Assembly: GCF_013166655.1 (NCBI RefSeq)
Contig: NZ_JABKCA010000036.1
Span: forward strand, 1-50,959
DNA from: Lentimicrobium sp. L6
Lineage (GTDB): Bacteria > Bacteroidota > Bacteroidia > Bacteroidales > UBA12170
Direction: 5' to 3'
DNA: 50,959 nucleotides
Made by a program: the position numbers and the translations under genes. Shown here one piece after another: positions 35,217 through 43,574 of this stretch (position 1 is its first letter; the number at the start of each line of letters is the position of its first letter). The notes below the pieces were generated by a model. The model saw nothing but the letters and a program-made list of their open reading frames with translations, was not told the origin of the DNA and made no database searches.

Positions 35217-35233
35217 ATGAATATTCGTGCCAA
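35217..35233 (-). promoter_or_regulatory. Candidate sigma-54 promoter upstream of the Cys-rich/gdhA operon
   Basis: On the minus strand TTGGCACG-AATA-TTCAT matches the -24 part of the sigma-54 consensus exactly (TTGGCACG) with the right spacing, but the -12 part (TTGCA) is poorly matched and lacks the usual GC. The site lies 45 bases before the start codon, a normal distance. Considered a weak candidate, strengthened by the NtrC-type gene in the same locus. Confidence 0.3.
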
Positions 35234-35761
35234 TCATCTTATTAAATTTATAATTAAGTGAGACACATAATAAGAAAATGAATAAGATGTAGACAATGAG
35301 GTGATTACGGTTGTGTGGTTTGTTTATTTTTGAAACTAAGAGAAAATCGTAAAAAGATATCTTTTGTGGGGGAAATTGTATCAATGGGGTGATTCTCCCC
35401 GATTTTGTATATTTAACAAATGTCCGTTTATTTTTAATTATTGGATTTAATTATTTCAAAAATAGGATCGGAAATAAAAAAATAAAGTCCATCATTATAC
35501 TTTTTATGTGTTTGTCCGATGAGAAATTAGAAGGAATGATGTGGATATAATGGCCTAAAAAGAGCTCGATTTTTACTTTTTCAAAAAAAACAAGTGATTA
35601 TTAGTTTGAAAAAGGAGTGAATTAAGCCGCAAATTAGCATCAATTTTGGCTGTTTTTTAGAAAAATAAAAATATTTTCAATCTTAAATTATTGAGAAATA
35701 AATCGATATAAAAAAAAGTAAAAAAAAATAAACTAGGGTGCACCAAAATGGGAAAAAAGTG
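35234..35761. other. AT-rich intergenic region
   Basis: About 530 bases between the Cys-rich gene and the tRNA with no credible gene on either strand. It holds a GGGG-TGATTCT-CCCC hairpin (35386-35400) and long A runs near 35700-35730. It may include control sites for the minus-strand operon. Confidence 0.5.
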
Positions 35762-35769
35762 TACATTTG
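35762..35769 (+). promoter_or_regulatory. -7 promoter box for tRNA-Ser
   Basis: TACATTTG fits TAnnTTTG and ends four bases before the mature tRNA 5' end, so transcription starts very near or at the tRNA itself. Confidence 0.5.
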
Positions 35770-35773
35770 CAGC

Positions 35774-35861
35774 GGAGAATTGGCAGAGTGGTCGAATGCG
35801 GCGGTCTTGAAAACCGTTGTACCGCAAGGTACCGGGGGTTCGAATCCCTCATTCTCCGCCA
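35774..35861 (+). tRNA. tRNA-Ser (UGA anticodon)
   Basis: A complete 88-base tRNA. The acceptor stem GGAGAAT pairs with ATTCTCC, followed by discriminator G and an encoded CCA (35859-35861). The anticodon loop CTTGAAA has anticodon TGA; the T loop reads GGTTCGAATCC. There is a long variable arm (TTGTACCGCAAGGTACC), as expected for serine. A terminator follows. Confidence 0.97.
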
Positions 35862-35866
35862 AGCTT

Positions 35867-35899
35867 AAAGCCTTTTACAGAAATGTGAAAGGCTTTTTT
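35867..35899 (+). terminator. Terminator after tRNA-Ser
   Basis: AAAGCCTTTTAC (35867-35878) pairs with GTGAAAGGCTTT (35885-35896) with one G-T pair, followed by T6. Confidence 0.88.
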
Positions 35900-35916
35900 A
35901 TTGTTAACGTTTTTTG

Positions 35917-35949
35917 TTTGCTGCTCCACACATATATTTCGTAAGTTTG
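35917..35949 (+). promoter_or_regulatory. Promoter of the GWxTD-protein gene
   Basis: TTTG (35917-35920) and TAAGTTTG (35942-35949), 21 bases apart, fit the Bacteroidota -33/-7 pair, 30 bases before the start codon. Confidence 0.55.
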
Positions 35950-35979
35950 TACTCACAAATATGCACAAACATAAAGATC

Positions 35980-37446
35980 ATGAGAAAGTCTATATTTACT
36001 GTATTATTCCTATTGCCATTATCATTCTTGATGGCACAGAATTTAAATGCAAGTTTGAACTTTGCTAAATTTTACAACCCTGAATTAGGTTCCTATGTTG
36101 AAACCTACTTATCGGTGGATATGAATGGCCTTAAGCTGGTGAAAAATGAAGAGGGTAACTATTATTCTCAAGTGAATCTTTTGTTAATGTTTAAGCGAAA
36201 TGATAGTATTGTGGATTTTAGTAAAACGATTTTAACTAGTCCTGTGGTTGAAGATACAAATGACTTAAACTTGAATTTTTTAGATCAGCAGCGTTTTTTC
36301 TTAAGCAACGGAGTTTACAGCTTAGATATTGAATTTGCAGATGCTAATCTAGACATGGAGCCTAATAAAGCAAGAGGTAGTATTGATCTTGAATTCAATG
36401 CCGAAAAAATTCAAATGAGTGATGTGCAATTTATAGAGTCTTATACTAAGAGTACTGAATGGAAGATCAATACCAAAAATGGTTACGATATGGTTCCTCA
36501 TGTTTCCAATTATTATGGAGACCATGAGGAAAAACTGACTTTCTATACCGAGATTTATCATGCTAAAGAAATATTAGGGGAAGGGGAGAAATTCTTAATG
36601 ACCGCATATATTTCAGAAACAAATGCCTCAACGGTATCAAATGAACTGGTGATTAGAAAAAGAATGGATGCAGAAACGGTTAATGTTCTTCTAAATAAAT
36701 TTGATATTTCTAACTTGAATAGTGGAAATTATAATTTGGTTATTGAACTGAGGAACAAAAATAATGAGATTCTAGATGCAAGAAAAACATTATTTCAAGT
36801 GAATAATACGCTACAAACATTTGATGAGCAATTGCTAGCTATGATTTCAGGAGAGAATTCGTTTGTGAATAAATTTAGCGATGATTCACTAACAAGCTTA
36901 ATTAGTTGTGTTTATCCCATAGCAAGCCCTTCAGAAAGAGCCTTTATCAAGAATTCACTTCCTACGGCTAGTGAAGATGAAAAAAGAAGATTTTTAAACT
37001 ATTTCTGGAAATCCAAGGATGCTTATGACCCTGAAAATGCTTGGAAAACATATCAAATTGAAGTAATTAAAACCAATAATAGTTTTGGAAATAAATACGT
37101 TCCAGGTTATGCTACTGATATGGGGAGGGTGTATTTACAGTATGGTCCTCCAAATACCATAGCCGATCAAGAATATGAAAGCGGTGGCGGAAGACATGAA
37201 GGTGCTGTTCCTTATCAAATTTGGCATTATTACGAAATTGGGAACCAGAGAAATGGTAAATTTGTTTTCTATAATCCTCATCTTATTCATAAAGGATACA
37301 CTTTGTTGCATTCAAACGTAGTTGGAGAAATTAGCAATACACATTGGCAATCCTATTTACATCGAGATCAATTGCAAAATATTGATGCTCCCGATAATGA
37401 TAGATACGAAGGTCGCTCTGGTGAATTATATAATAACCCAAGATAG
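35980..37446 (+). CDS. GWxTD-domain protein
   Basis: A 488-residue exported protein: signal peptide MRKSIFTVLFLLPLSFLMAQ. The first 330 residues are beta-rich and variable. The C-terminal part has the GWxTD hallmark: KRRFLNYFWKSKDAYDPENA, then YVPGYATDMGRVYLQYGPPN (here GYATD instead of GWxTD, followed by GR.Y..YGPP as in the family). Such proteins are widespread in Bacteroidota; their role is not established. The tail (HLIHKGYTLLHSNVVGEISN) is also typical. It is followed after 24 bases by a GT2 gene, so the two are probably co-transcribed. Confidence 0.85.
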   Translation: MRKSIFTVLFLLPLSFLMAQNLNASLNFAKFYNPELGSYVETYLSVDMNGLKLVKNEEGNYYSQVNLLLMFKRNDSIVDFSKTILTSPVVEDTNDLNLNFLDQQRFFLSNGVYSLDIEFADANLDMEPNKARGSIDLEFNAEKIQMSDVQFIESYTKSTEWKINTKNGYDMVPHVSNYYGDHEEKLTFYTEIYHAKEILGEGEKFLMTAYISETNASTVSNELVIRKRMDAETVNVLLNKFDISNLNSGNYNLVIELRNKNNEILDARKTLFQVNNTLQTFDEQLLAMISGENSFVNKFSDDSLTSLISCVYPIASPSERAFIKNSLPTASEDEKRRFLNYFWKSKDAYDPENAWKTYQIEVIKTNNSFGNKYVPGYATDMGRVYLQYGPPNTIADQEYESGGGRHEGAVPYQIWHYYEIGNQRNGKFVFYNPHLIHKGYTLLHSNVVGEISNTHWQSYLHRDQLQNIDAPDNDRYEGRSGELYNNPR

Positions 37447-37470
37447 AGACCACTCAAAAACAAACCTTTT

Positions 37471-38490
37471 ATGTTAAAAGTTGCAGTGGTTATTCTGAAT
37501 TGGAATGGCAAAAGTTTCCTTCAGAAATTCCTTCCCTCTGTCCTGAAAAATATTCCATACTATGCGGAATTATTTGTAGCTGATAATCACTCATCAGATG
37601 ACTCTGTAGAATTCTTAAAGGAAAACTATCCTCAAGTTCATTTAGTGATAAACAGTGAAAATGGAGGGTATGCAAAAGGTTATAATGAGGGACTAAAGCA
37701 AATAGATGCTCAATATTACGTCCTGTTAAATAGTGATATTGAAGTCGGCCCCAATTGGATAGAGCCTATTGTTCAATTGATGGATGGTGATGCCCAGATA
37801 GCAGCTTGTCAACCTAAGATTTTATCCTTTCATCAGAAACAAGAATTTGAATATGCTGGTGCTGGAGGAGGTTATATTGATAAATATGGCTATCCATTTT
37901 GTAGAGGACGTATATTTCAAGAGATAGAAGAGGATCACCAACAATTTGATGATTCGATAGAGGTTTTTTGGGCCAGTGGAGCCTGCATGTTTGTGCGTGC
38001 AGAACATTATCATGAATTGGGAGGTTTGGACGATGATTTCTTTGCACATATGGAGGAAATCGATTTTTGTTGGCGTGCTAAGAATGCTGGGTATAAGATT
38101 TTTTATGAAGGAAAATCGGTAGTTTATCATGTTGGTGGTGGCACATTGCATAAAAGTAATCCTAAAAAAACATATCTTAACTTTAGAAATAATTTTTATC
38201 TCTTGTATAAAAATCTAGAGGGTAAAAGACTTATCCCTGTTTTTTTCTGGCGTTTGGTTTTGGATGGAGTCGCAGGGATAAAATTTTTCATTGATGGAGA
38301 TTATAAAGACACCTATGCCATTCTTAAAGCTCATCTTAAGTTTTACTGTTCACTCCCGTCTTTATATCAAAAGAGGAGGGATCTGAATCAAAATAGGGTT
38401 TCGATGATGTATCAGAGAAATATAGTATACGAGCACTTTGTGAAAAAGATCAAAAAATTCAACTCTCTGCAGAAAGACCGTTTTAGTTAA
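37471..38490 (+). CDS. GT2-family glycosyltransferase
   Basis: A 339-residue GT-A fold enzyme: KVAVVILNWNGKSFLQKFLP at the start, VADNHSSDDSVEFL, ENGGYAKGYNEGL and YYVLLNSDIEV, the DxD-like metal motif in the last. The middle (GACMFVRAEHYHELGGLDDD then EEIDFCWRAKNAGYK) is typical of WcaA/rhamnosyltransferase-like GT2 proteins with a flexible loop closing on the acceptor. Length is normal. No membrane helix. The acceptor is unknown. Confidence 0.9.
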   Translation: MLKVAVVILNWNGKSFLQKFLPSVLKNIPYYAELFVADNHSSDDSVEFLKENYPQVHLVINSENGGYAKGYNEGLKQIDAQYYVLLNSDIEVGPNWIEPIVQLMDGDAQIAACQPKILSFHQKQEFEYAGAGGGYIDKYGYPFCRGRIFQEIEEDHQQFDDSIEVFWASGACMFVRAEHYHELGGLDDDFFAHMEEIDFCWRAKNAGYKIFYEGKSVVYHVGGGTLHKSNPKKTYLNFRNNFYLLYKNLEGKRLIPVFFWRLVLDGVAGIKFFIDGDYKDTYAILKAHLKFYCSLPSLYQKRRDLNQNRVSMMYQRNIVYEHFVKKIKKFNSLQKDRFS

Positions 38491-38516
38491 GCCATTTTTT
38501 CCGATTTTTGTAATCC

Positions 38517-38930
38517 ATGAAAAGAGGACATCTACAAACTTACCCCATAAAAATTTTACTAGCTTTTGGTGAAGCCATTAGTGGCAATGAAAAGTTTTTC
38601 CATTTCTTGATGGAAAATAAGTACCCAGAACTTGGTGTTTTGGCCAAGTCGATTAGAGGAGGGGAGGAAAGTGTAAAATGGTTGTTGAAAAATGGCTATC
38701 CACAATTTGCAGTTTTCGATAGTGCCATCCATAACGATAAAAAAGCCATTATGTGGCTGTATAAATATAATTTTAAGTTTCTGATTCGTTTAGCTGATGC
38801 CTCTCGCGGTACTCCTATAGCACTTAAGTGGTTCGAGAAAAATGATTTAAAAGTTTTCGTAGTGATAGCCAAAAAGATAGAGTCTTTTGTTAGTCAGCAA
38901 ACTTTTGATGTTCATAAGAGGAGGTTTTAA
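38517..38930 (+). CDS. Small protein of four 25-residue helical repeats
   Basis: A 137-residue protein with four tandem 25-residue units at residues 21-45, 46-70, 71-95 and 96-120: starts ISGNEKFFHFLMENKY, IRGGEESVKWLLKNGY, IHNDKKAIMWLYKYNF and SRGTPIALKWFEKNDL, each closing on a hydrophobic second helix (VLAKS, VFDSA, RLADA, VIAKK). Residues 10-20 look like the end of a further unit. The pattern is an alpha-solenoid; the Trp/Leu at position 10-11 of each unit is conserved. I do not know the family. It follows the GT2 gene by 26 bases, so it is probably in the same transcript. Confidence 0.7.
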   Translation: MKRGHLQTYPIKILLAFGEAISGNEKFFHFLMENKYPELGVLAKSIRGGEESVKWLLKNGYPQFAVFDSAIHNDKKAIMWLYKYNFKFLIRLADASRGTPIALKWFEKNDLKVFVVIAKKIESFVSQQTFDVHKRRF

Positions 38931-39017
38931 CTCATTTTGTTTCTGGTTTACTGCGTTTTTTTTTATACTCATAATCTGGTTTTTGATTTTCCTTCCTCAT
39001 CAATTTTATTATTTTAG

Positions 39018-39025
39018 TATCTTTG
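39018..39025 (+). promoter_or_regulatory. -7 promoter box for the papain-like protease gene
   Basis: TATCTTTG is an exact TAnnTTTG match, 22 bases before the start codon. Confidence 0.45.
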
Positions 39026-39047
39026 GAAATCACTTAAAGAAAAACGC

Positions 39048-40514
39048 ATGATTAAGAAAAATACTTTTATTTTGGCATTCCTAGTTTTTTTTAGCCTAGG
39101 AAGCATTGCCCAAGTAGGGTTGAATCCTACAAATCCAGAATTTACTAAAGCTATTCAAAATCAGCATATAAAAGCAGAAAGTGAAATAGAGGCAGGTGGT
39201 ATTCCTTTTCCTGTTAAGTTAGGGTATGCAGCATTCTCGTCAAATTCCTCTAAAGATTTTCCGAGTTCCTATGATTTAAGAGGATTGGGAGTGTTACCTC
39301 CTGTAAAAACCCAGTCATCTGGCGGGTGCTGGGCTTATTCATCTATGTCTACAGTGGAATCTAGAATGTTAGTTTTGGAGCAAGGATTGTATAATTTGTC
39401 TGATAATAATCTCAAATATTGTCATGAGTTTTTCCCTGGGCGTTCCACAAATGGTAATGCATGGATGGCGACAGCCTATTTTGCTCGTCAATCTGGGCCT
39501 TTACTAGAGGAGCAGGATCCTCATCCCGGGGGCACATCAGAACCTGGGGTGAATTGTCCTGTGGGAGAAGCTCCCGCTTTTTTAGTGAGAGAATCTAGGT
39601 ATCCACCTGGTGATATGAATTCCATTAAGCAGTTGATTATGGACAATGGTTCGGTATGGTCTTTGATATATTATAATGCGACATATTTTAATGATGCTGA
39701 AAATACTTACTATTATGGTGGAACCCATGAAGTAAATCATGTATTTAACATAGTAGGTTGGGATGATAATAAAGTCACTGATGGTGGCGTTGGTGCATGG
39801 ATATGCCAAAATACTTATGGAACTTCTTGGGGTGAGGATGGTTTTGTTTACACAAGCTATAATGACAGTCAGTTTTTGATTTATAATGCTTATTTCCCCA
39901 GTTTTGAGATCTATAGTGAGGATAGTCGAGTATTATTGTATGATGAGTTAGGGAATTATTCTAGCTATGGTTATGGAAGTGAAGACGGGTATGCTTTAGT
40001 GAAATATGAAGTTACAGAGAATCTGTTCATCGATAAGCTTGGTACTTATGCTATGGCTTATGGAACAGGTATTGAAATGGAGATATATTCAGATTTTGAT
40101 GCTGTTTCTGGTGTTTTAAGTAATCAGATTGGGCAAGTCTCAGCTAAAACAACTGAACATCCTGGTCTATATACTTATGCTTTAGATGAGCCTATTTCTG
40201 TACTTATGGGGAGCGAATTATATATCAAAGTAAAATACAATACCCCTTCTTATGATTGGCCAATACCAGTGGAGATGTATTTAGAAACCTATTCTGACCC
40301 ATATATAGAATCCGGAGTAGCTTGGATTAGTGGTTCAGGCAATGATGGAGATTGGTTATCAGTTGGTGAGGATACTGACTATAAAATAGACTTATGCATA
40401 AATGTGTATGGAACTTATAATCCAAACGCAGTTCCTTTATCTAATCATATCATTATGGTAATGATGATGGGATTGTTGGCGGTTTTTAGCGTTAGAATTC
40501 TTTTAAAGAAGTAG
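39048..40514 (+). CDS. Secreted papain-like (C1A) peptidase with C-terminal membrane tail
   Basis: A 488-residue exported protein with signal peptide MIKKNTFILAFLVFFSLGSI-AQ. A propeptide-like stretch precedes the mature start SSYDLRGLGVLPPV. The catalytic residues are all present: Cys94 in QSSGGCWAYSSM, His231 in EVNHVFNIVGWDD and Asn255 in CQNTYGTSWGEDG. From about residue 290 follows a beta-sandwich domain of unknown role. The C-terminus is AVPLSNHIIMVMMMGLLAVF then a basic end (RILLKK): a short Pro-containing motif, a membrane helix and positive residues, like the tripartite sorting tails of IPTL/PEP-CTERM or LPXTG proteins. So it may be anchored and processed at the envelope. No T9SS domain is seen. 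Confidence 0.87.
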   Translation: MIKKNTFILAFLVFFSLGSIAQVGLNPTNPEFTKAIQNQHIKAESEIEAGGIPFPVKLGYAAFSSNSSKDFPSSYDLRGLGVLPPVKTQSSGGCWAYSSMSTVESRMLVLEQGLYNLSDNNLKYCHEFFPGRSTNGNAWMATAYFARQSGPLLEEQDPHPGGTSEPGVNCPVGEAPAFLVRESRYPPGDMNSIKQLIMDNGSVWSLIYYNATYFNDAENTYYYGGTHEVNHVFNIVGWDDNKVTDGGVGAWICQNTYGTSWGEDGFVYTSYNDSQFLIYNAYFPSFEIYSEDSRVLLYDELGNYSSYGYGSEDGYALVKYEVTENLFIDKLGTYAMAYGTGIEMEIYSDFDAVSGVLSNQIGQVSAKTTEHPGLYTYALDEPISVLMGSELYIKVKYNTPSYDWPIPVEMYLETYSDPYIESGVAWISGSGNDGDWLSVGEDTDYKIDLCINVYGTYNPNAVPLSNHIIMVMMMGLLAVFSVRILLKK

Positions 40515-40521
40515 AAGATAT

Positions 40522-41733
40522 TTATTTATTAAGAGGGAGCTTGACCATAAAACAAGCTCCTCCTTTTTTGCTGACCTCTACAGATATAGAACCACCATAG
40601 CTTTCGGCAGTACTCTTACAAAATCGAAGACCAATCCCAGTACCGGTTGGGGCCTTTGAATCGTCTTTACATTCTTTGGGTTTGGTGGTAAAGAAAGGGT
40701 CGAAAATACGAGCTAATAATTCAGGTGGAATTCCAGGGCCATTATCACTGACTTTAAAATAGGCCATTTGGTCTATGATTCCAGTTTCAATATCAATCTC
40801 TTTATTTTCATATTGATATAAAGCATCCATAGCATTTTTAACTAGGTTTTGAAATAGCTGAGATATTTCTGCAGTGATTACTTTAATAGGAAGAGGTTCT
40901 ATAGATAAGTTGATTTCTTTTTTTACTTGATTTTTGAACTCTAAATCAACATTTAAGAAATCAATTTCCTGTTCAATAATTCTATTGAGATCAGTTATTT
41001 CAATCTCCTCATTATGGTCGGTTCGGCTCTTTTTTAGCATGGATTTTAAATCCTTTAATAGCGCCTCTAATTTTTCCTTGTTCAGCTTGTTCAGCTCCCA
41101 TATTTCTTGGAGTTCATCATTTATACTGTCTTGTAAGTCACTTTGAGAAATTTCTTGTTCTATGCCGTCCTTCATCATATCTATAACATCCATACCATTA
41201 GCTACACTGGTAATAGGACCTCTAACATTATGAATAACACCTTGCATAAATTGAGCCAGAATACTTTCTCGCTCTTTAATGATAAGCTCTTGAGTTCTTT
41301 GCTCCACCATGTCTTCCAGTTCGTGGTTGTATTGCTCAATTTTATCACGGTCAAGTTTGGCTTGAAGGTGGTTGGTTACCCTGCCAATAACCTCAATGTC
41401 TTCGAATGGTTTGGTGATATAGTCTACGGCACCTAATTCAAAACCTCTGATTTTATCTTTAATATCGTGCTTGGCACTTAAGAAAATGATAGGTATATGT
41501 TTTAAATCAGGGTTGGCTTTTAATTTTTCACAAATACTAAAGCCATCCTCATCAGGGAGCATGATATCTAATAGGATGATATCTGGAGTTTTCTTGGCAA
41601 GTAGCTCAAAAGTCTCTTTACCATTCGTTGTTAATGCAAATGAATAGCCCTGATTTTTGAGAATGTTTCCTAAAACTTGTATGTTTTGTGGGACATCGTC
41701 TACTAGTAAGACAAGAGAGTTTTTGGTTGCCAT
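40522..41733 (-). CDS. Receiver-histidine kinase fusion
   Basis: A 403-residue soluble protein. Receiver domain (1-125) with D56 in ILLDIMLPDEDGFSI and a KPF motif at 108-110. A coiled-coil linker (residues 128-160, EQRTQELIIKERESI) leads to a HisKA-like region with the H box MQGVIHNVRGPITSV (H168) and a HATPase domain (QNLVKNAMDALYQ, DNGPGIP, GTGIGLRFCK). As the kinase has no sensor domain of its own, its input is probably phosphorylation of the receiver. It ends seven bases from the convergent protease gene. RimO lies 107 bases upstream. Confidence 0.9.
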   Translation of the reverse strand: MATKNSLVLLVDDVPQNIQVLGNILKNQGYSFALTTNGKETFELLAKKTPDIILLDIMLPDEDGFSICEKLKANPDLKHIPIIFLSAKHDIKDKIRGFELGAVDYITKPFEDIEVIGRVTNHLQAKLDRDKIEQYNHELEDMVEQRTQELIIKERESILAQFMQGVIHNVRGPITSVANGMDVIDMMKDGIEQEISQSDLQDSINDELQEIWELNKLNKEKLEALLKDLKSMLKKSRTDHNEEIEITDLNRIIEQEIDFLNVDLEFKNQVKKEINLSIEPLPIKVITAEISQLFQNLVKNAMDALYQYENKEIDIETGIIDQMAYFKVSDNGPGIPPELLARIFDPFFTTKPKECKDDSKAPTGTGIGLRFCKSTAESYGGSISVEVSKKGGACFMVKLPLNK

Positions 41734-41840
41734 GATATTAATCTAATATTTGCTAGGGTTCTTTATTAAGGTTCTTCAAATTAAAGAACATATAAATTTA
41801 AGAAATATTATATAAACTCCAAGAAAATGATTTAAAATAA

Positions 41841-43154
41841 TTAAACTATTTGTGCATATAAGTCAAAAGAATCAACTTGTGTGATTTTTGCTTGATAGAA
41901 TTTCCCTACTTGTAAATCACAACTATCATATTCTATTAAAACTTCATTATCTACTTCTGGAGAGTCAAATTCTGTTCTACCCACGTAGTGCTCGTCCTCT
42001 ATCCGATCTATAATTACCTTGTAAGTCTTTCCTAGCTTATTTTGATTGATTTCTAGGCTGATACCTTGCTGAAGTTGCATGAGTTCTTCTTTTCTCTCTA
42101 GTTTCACCGCCTCCGGTACGTCATCCTTGAGATCGTAGGCCGTAGTGTTTTCCTCGGGAGAATAGGTAAATACACCCATTCTATCGAACCTTGAATCTTT
42201 TACGAATTCTTTTAATTCTTGGAACTCCTCTTCTGTTTCACCTGGGAAACCAACGATAAGGGTCGTTCTAATGGCTACACCAGGAACGGTTTCTCTCATC
42301 TTATTTACTAATCCTCTAGTGGTTTCTGAATTATGATTTCTCTTCATGTCTCTAAGTACTCTATCGTTAATGTGTTGAAGAGGAATATCCACATAGTTTG
42401 CTATTTTCTTTTCAGAATTCATGAGTTCTAAAACATCAAGAGGGAAGTTGTTAGGGTAGGTATAGTGGAGTCTTATCCATTCTATGCCTTTAATCTTAAC
42501 CAATTCGCGAAGCAACTCTGCTAAGGCTAGTCTTTTATAGATATCTATTCCATAAGAAACTAGGTCTTGAGCAATTAAAATCAACTCCTTAACCCCTTTT
42601 GCAGCTATAGAACGGGCTTCTTTTACCAAGATATCCATATCAATACTTTTGTGTTTTCCTCTAATTTTAGGAATGGCACAAAAGGCACAGGTTCTATTAC
42701 AGCCTTCAGATATTTTTAAATAGGCATAATGAGAAGGGGTAGTTAATTCTCTTTCACCTACCAACTCATCTCTATATTCTACACCAATGCCCTCCGTGAT
42801 TTTCTTGATGTCGGCATCGGTAGCTCCATAATATCCATCCACTTCTGTAATTTCTGAAGGGAGCTCGTTTTTATATCTTTCCGAAAGGCAGCCCATCACA
42901 TATACCTTGTCCAGATGACCAGCTCTCTTGGCGTCAACAGCATTTAGTATCATATCAATGCTTTCTTCCTTGGCATCTGCAATAAATCCACAGGTATTGA
43001 TGATAACAGCATCGTAATCTTCATTATCCTGCTCATGCATCACTTGAATTTTATTGGCTTTAAGCTGGGCCATTAGATGTTCTGAATCCACTAGGTTTTT
43101 GGAACATCCCATGGTTATTACATTTATCTTCTTAGGTATTTGTTTGGTCTTCAT
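41841..43154 (-). CDS. rimO: Ribosomal protein S12 methylthiotransferase
   Basis: A 437-residue radical SAM enzyme that adds a methylthio group to Asp89 of ribosomal protein S12. The UPF0004 part has three cluster cysteines: C17 in TMGCSKNLVDSE, C55 in INTCGFIADAKEE and C89 in VMGCLSERY. The radical SAM motif is SEGCNRTCAFCAIPKIRG (C152, C156, C159). The end (EDEHYVGRTEFDSPEVDNEV) is the TRAM domain. The NLVDSE and FIADAKEES text separates RimO from MiaB. Six bases lie between it and the TPR lipoprotein gene, so it is in the same transcript. Confidence 0.95.
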   Translation of the reverse strand: MKTKQIPKKINVITMGCSKNLVDSEHLMAQLKANKIQVMHEQDNEDYDAVIINTCGFIADAKEESIDMILNAVDAKRAGHLDKVYVMGCLSERYKNELPSEITEVDGYYGATDADIKKITEGIGVEYRDELVGERELTTPSHYAYLKISEGCNRTCAFCAIPKIRGKHKSIDMDILVKEARSIAAKGVKELILIAQDLVSYGIDIYKRLALAELLRELVKIKGIEWIRLHYTYPNNFPLDVLELMNSEKKIANYVDIPLQHINDRVLRDMKRNHNSETTRGLVNKMRETVPGVAIRTTLIVGFPGETEEEFQELKEFVKDSRFDRMGVFTYSPEENTTAYDLKDDVPEAVKLERKEELMQLQQGISLEINQNKLGKTYKVIIDRIEDEHYVGRTEFDSPEVDNEVLIEYDSCDLQVGKFYQAKITQVDSFDLYAQIV

Positions 43155-43160
43155 CTTCGA

Positions 43161-43574
43161 TTATTTACAATGTTTTAATAAATCGGCTAGGTTAGGGCGA
43201 CCTAAATCCTGAGCTTTTTGGTAATCTTCACAGCTTTTATCTCTCTCGTTTAAATAAAACCAAGCTCTTCCTCTGTTAAAATAGGCGTCATCATATTTGG
43301 GGTTATTTTCAATAGCTTTTGTGAAATATTCAATAGCAGTATTATAATCCCGAAAATTCATATAACAATTTCCACAAGAATACAATAAAAGCGCATCGTT
43401 TGGAACATATTCCAATCCTTTTTGAAACTCAATTAAGGCAGCTTCTGAATCACTATTAATTAAGTGTTTTCTTCCTATTTCATAATGTTTTTCTGCTTTC
43501 TCTTGAGGAGGAGTACAGGAGTTCAATAGAATTAAAAAAATAATATTAAAATATAGAAATGTTCTTATCTTCAT
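43161..43574 (-). CDS. TPR-repeat lipoprotein
   Basis: A 137-residue lipoprotein with signal MKIRTFLYFNIIFLILLNSC (lipid-carrying Cys20) followed by three TPR units: EKHYEIGRKHLINSDSEAAL, ALLLYSCGNCYMNFRDYNTA and DAYFNRGRAWFYLNERDKSC. The mature part is short and acidic/basic mixed. Its start overlaps the stop of the EEP gene by one base (TAATG), and RimO follows six bases on. It probably sits at the outer or inner membrane as a scaffold. No partner is known. Confidence 0.87.
   Translation of the reverse strand: MKIRTFLYFNIIFLILLNSCTPPQEKAEKHYEIGRKHLINSDSEAALIEFQKGLEYVPNDALLLYSCGNCYMNFRDYNTAIEYFTKAIENNPKYDDAYFNRGRAWFYLNERDKSCEDYQKAQDLGRPNLADLLKHCK

Noticed and set aside
35738-35944. 68-codon plus-strand frame across the tRNA
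   Set aside because: It overlaps the whole tRNA-Ser gene and its terminator; the tRNA explains the sequence.
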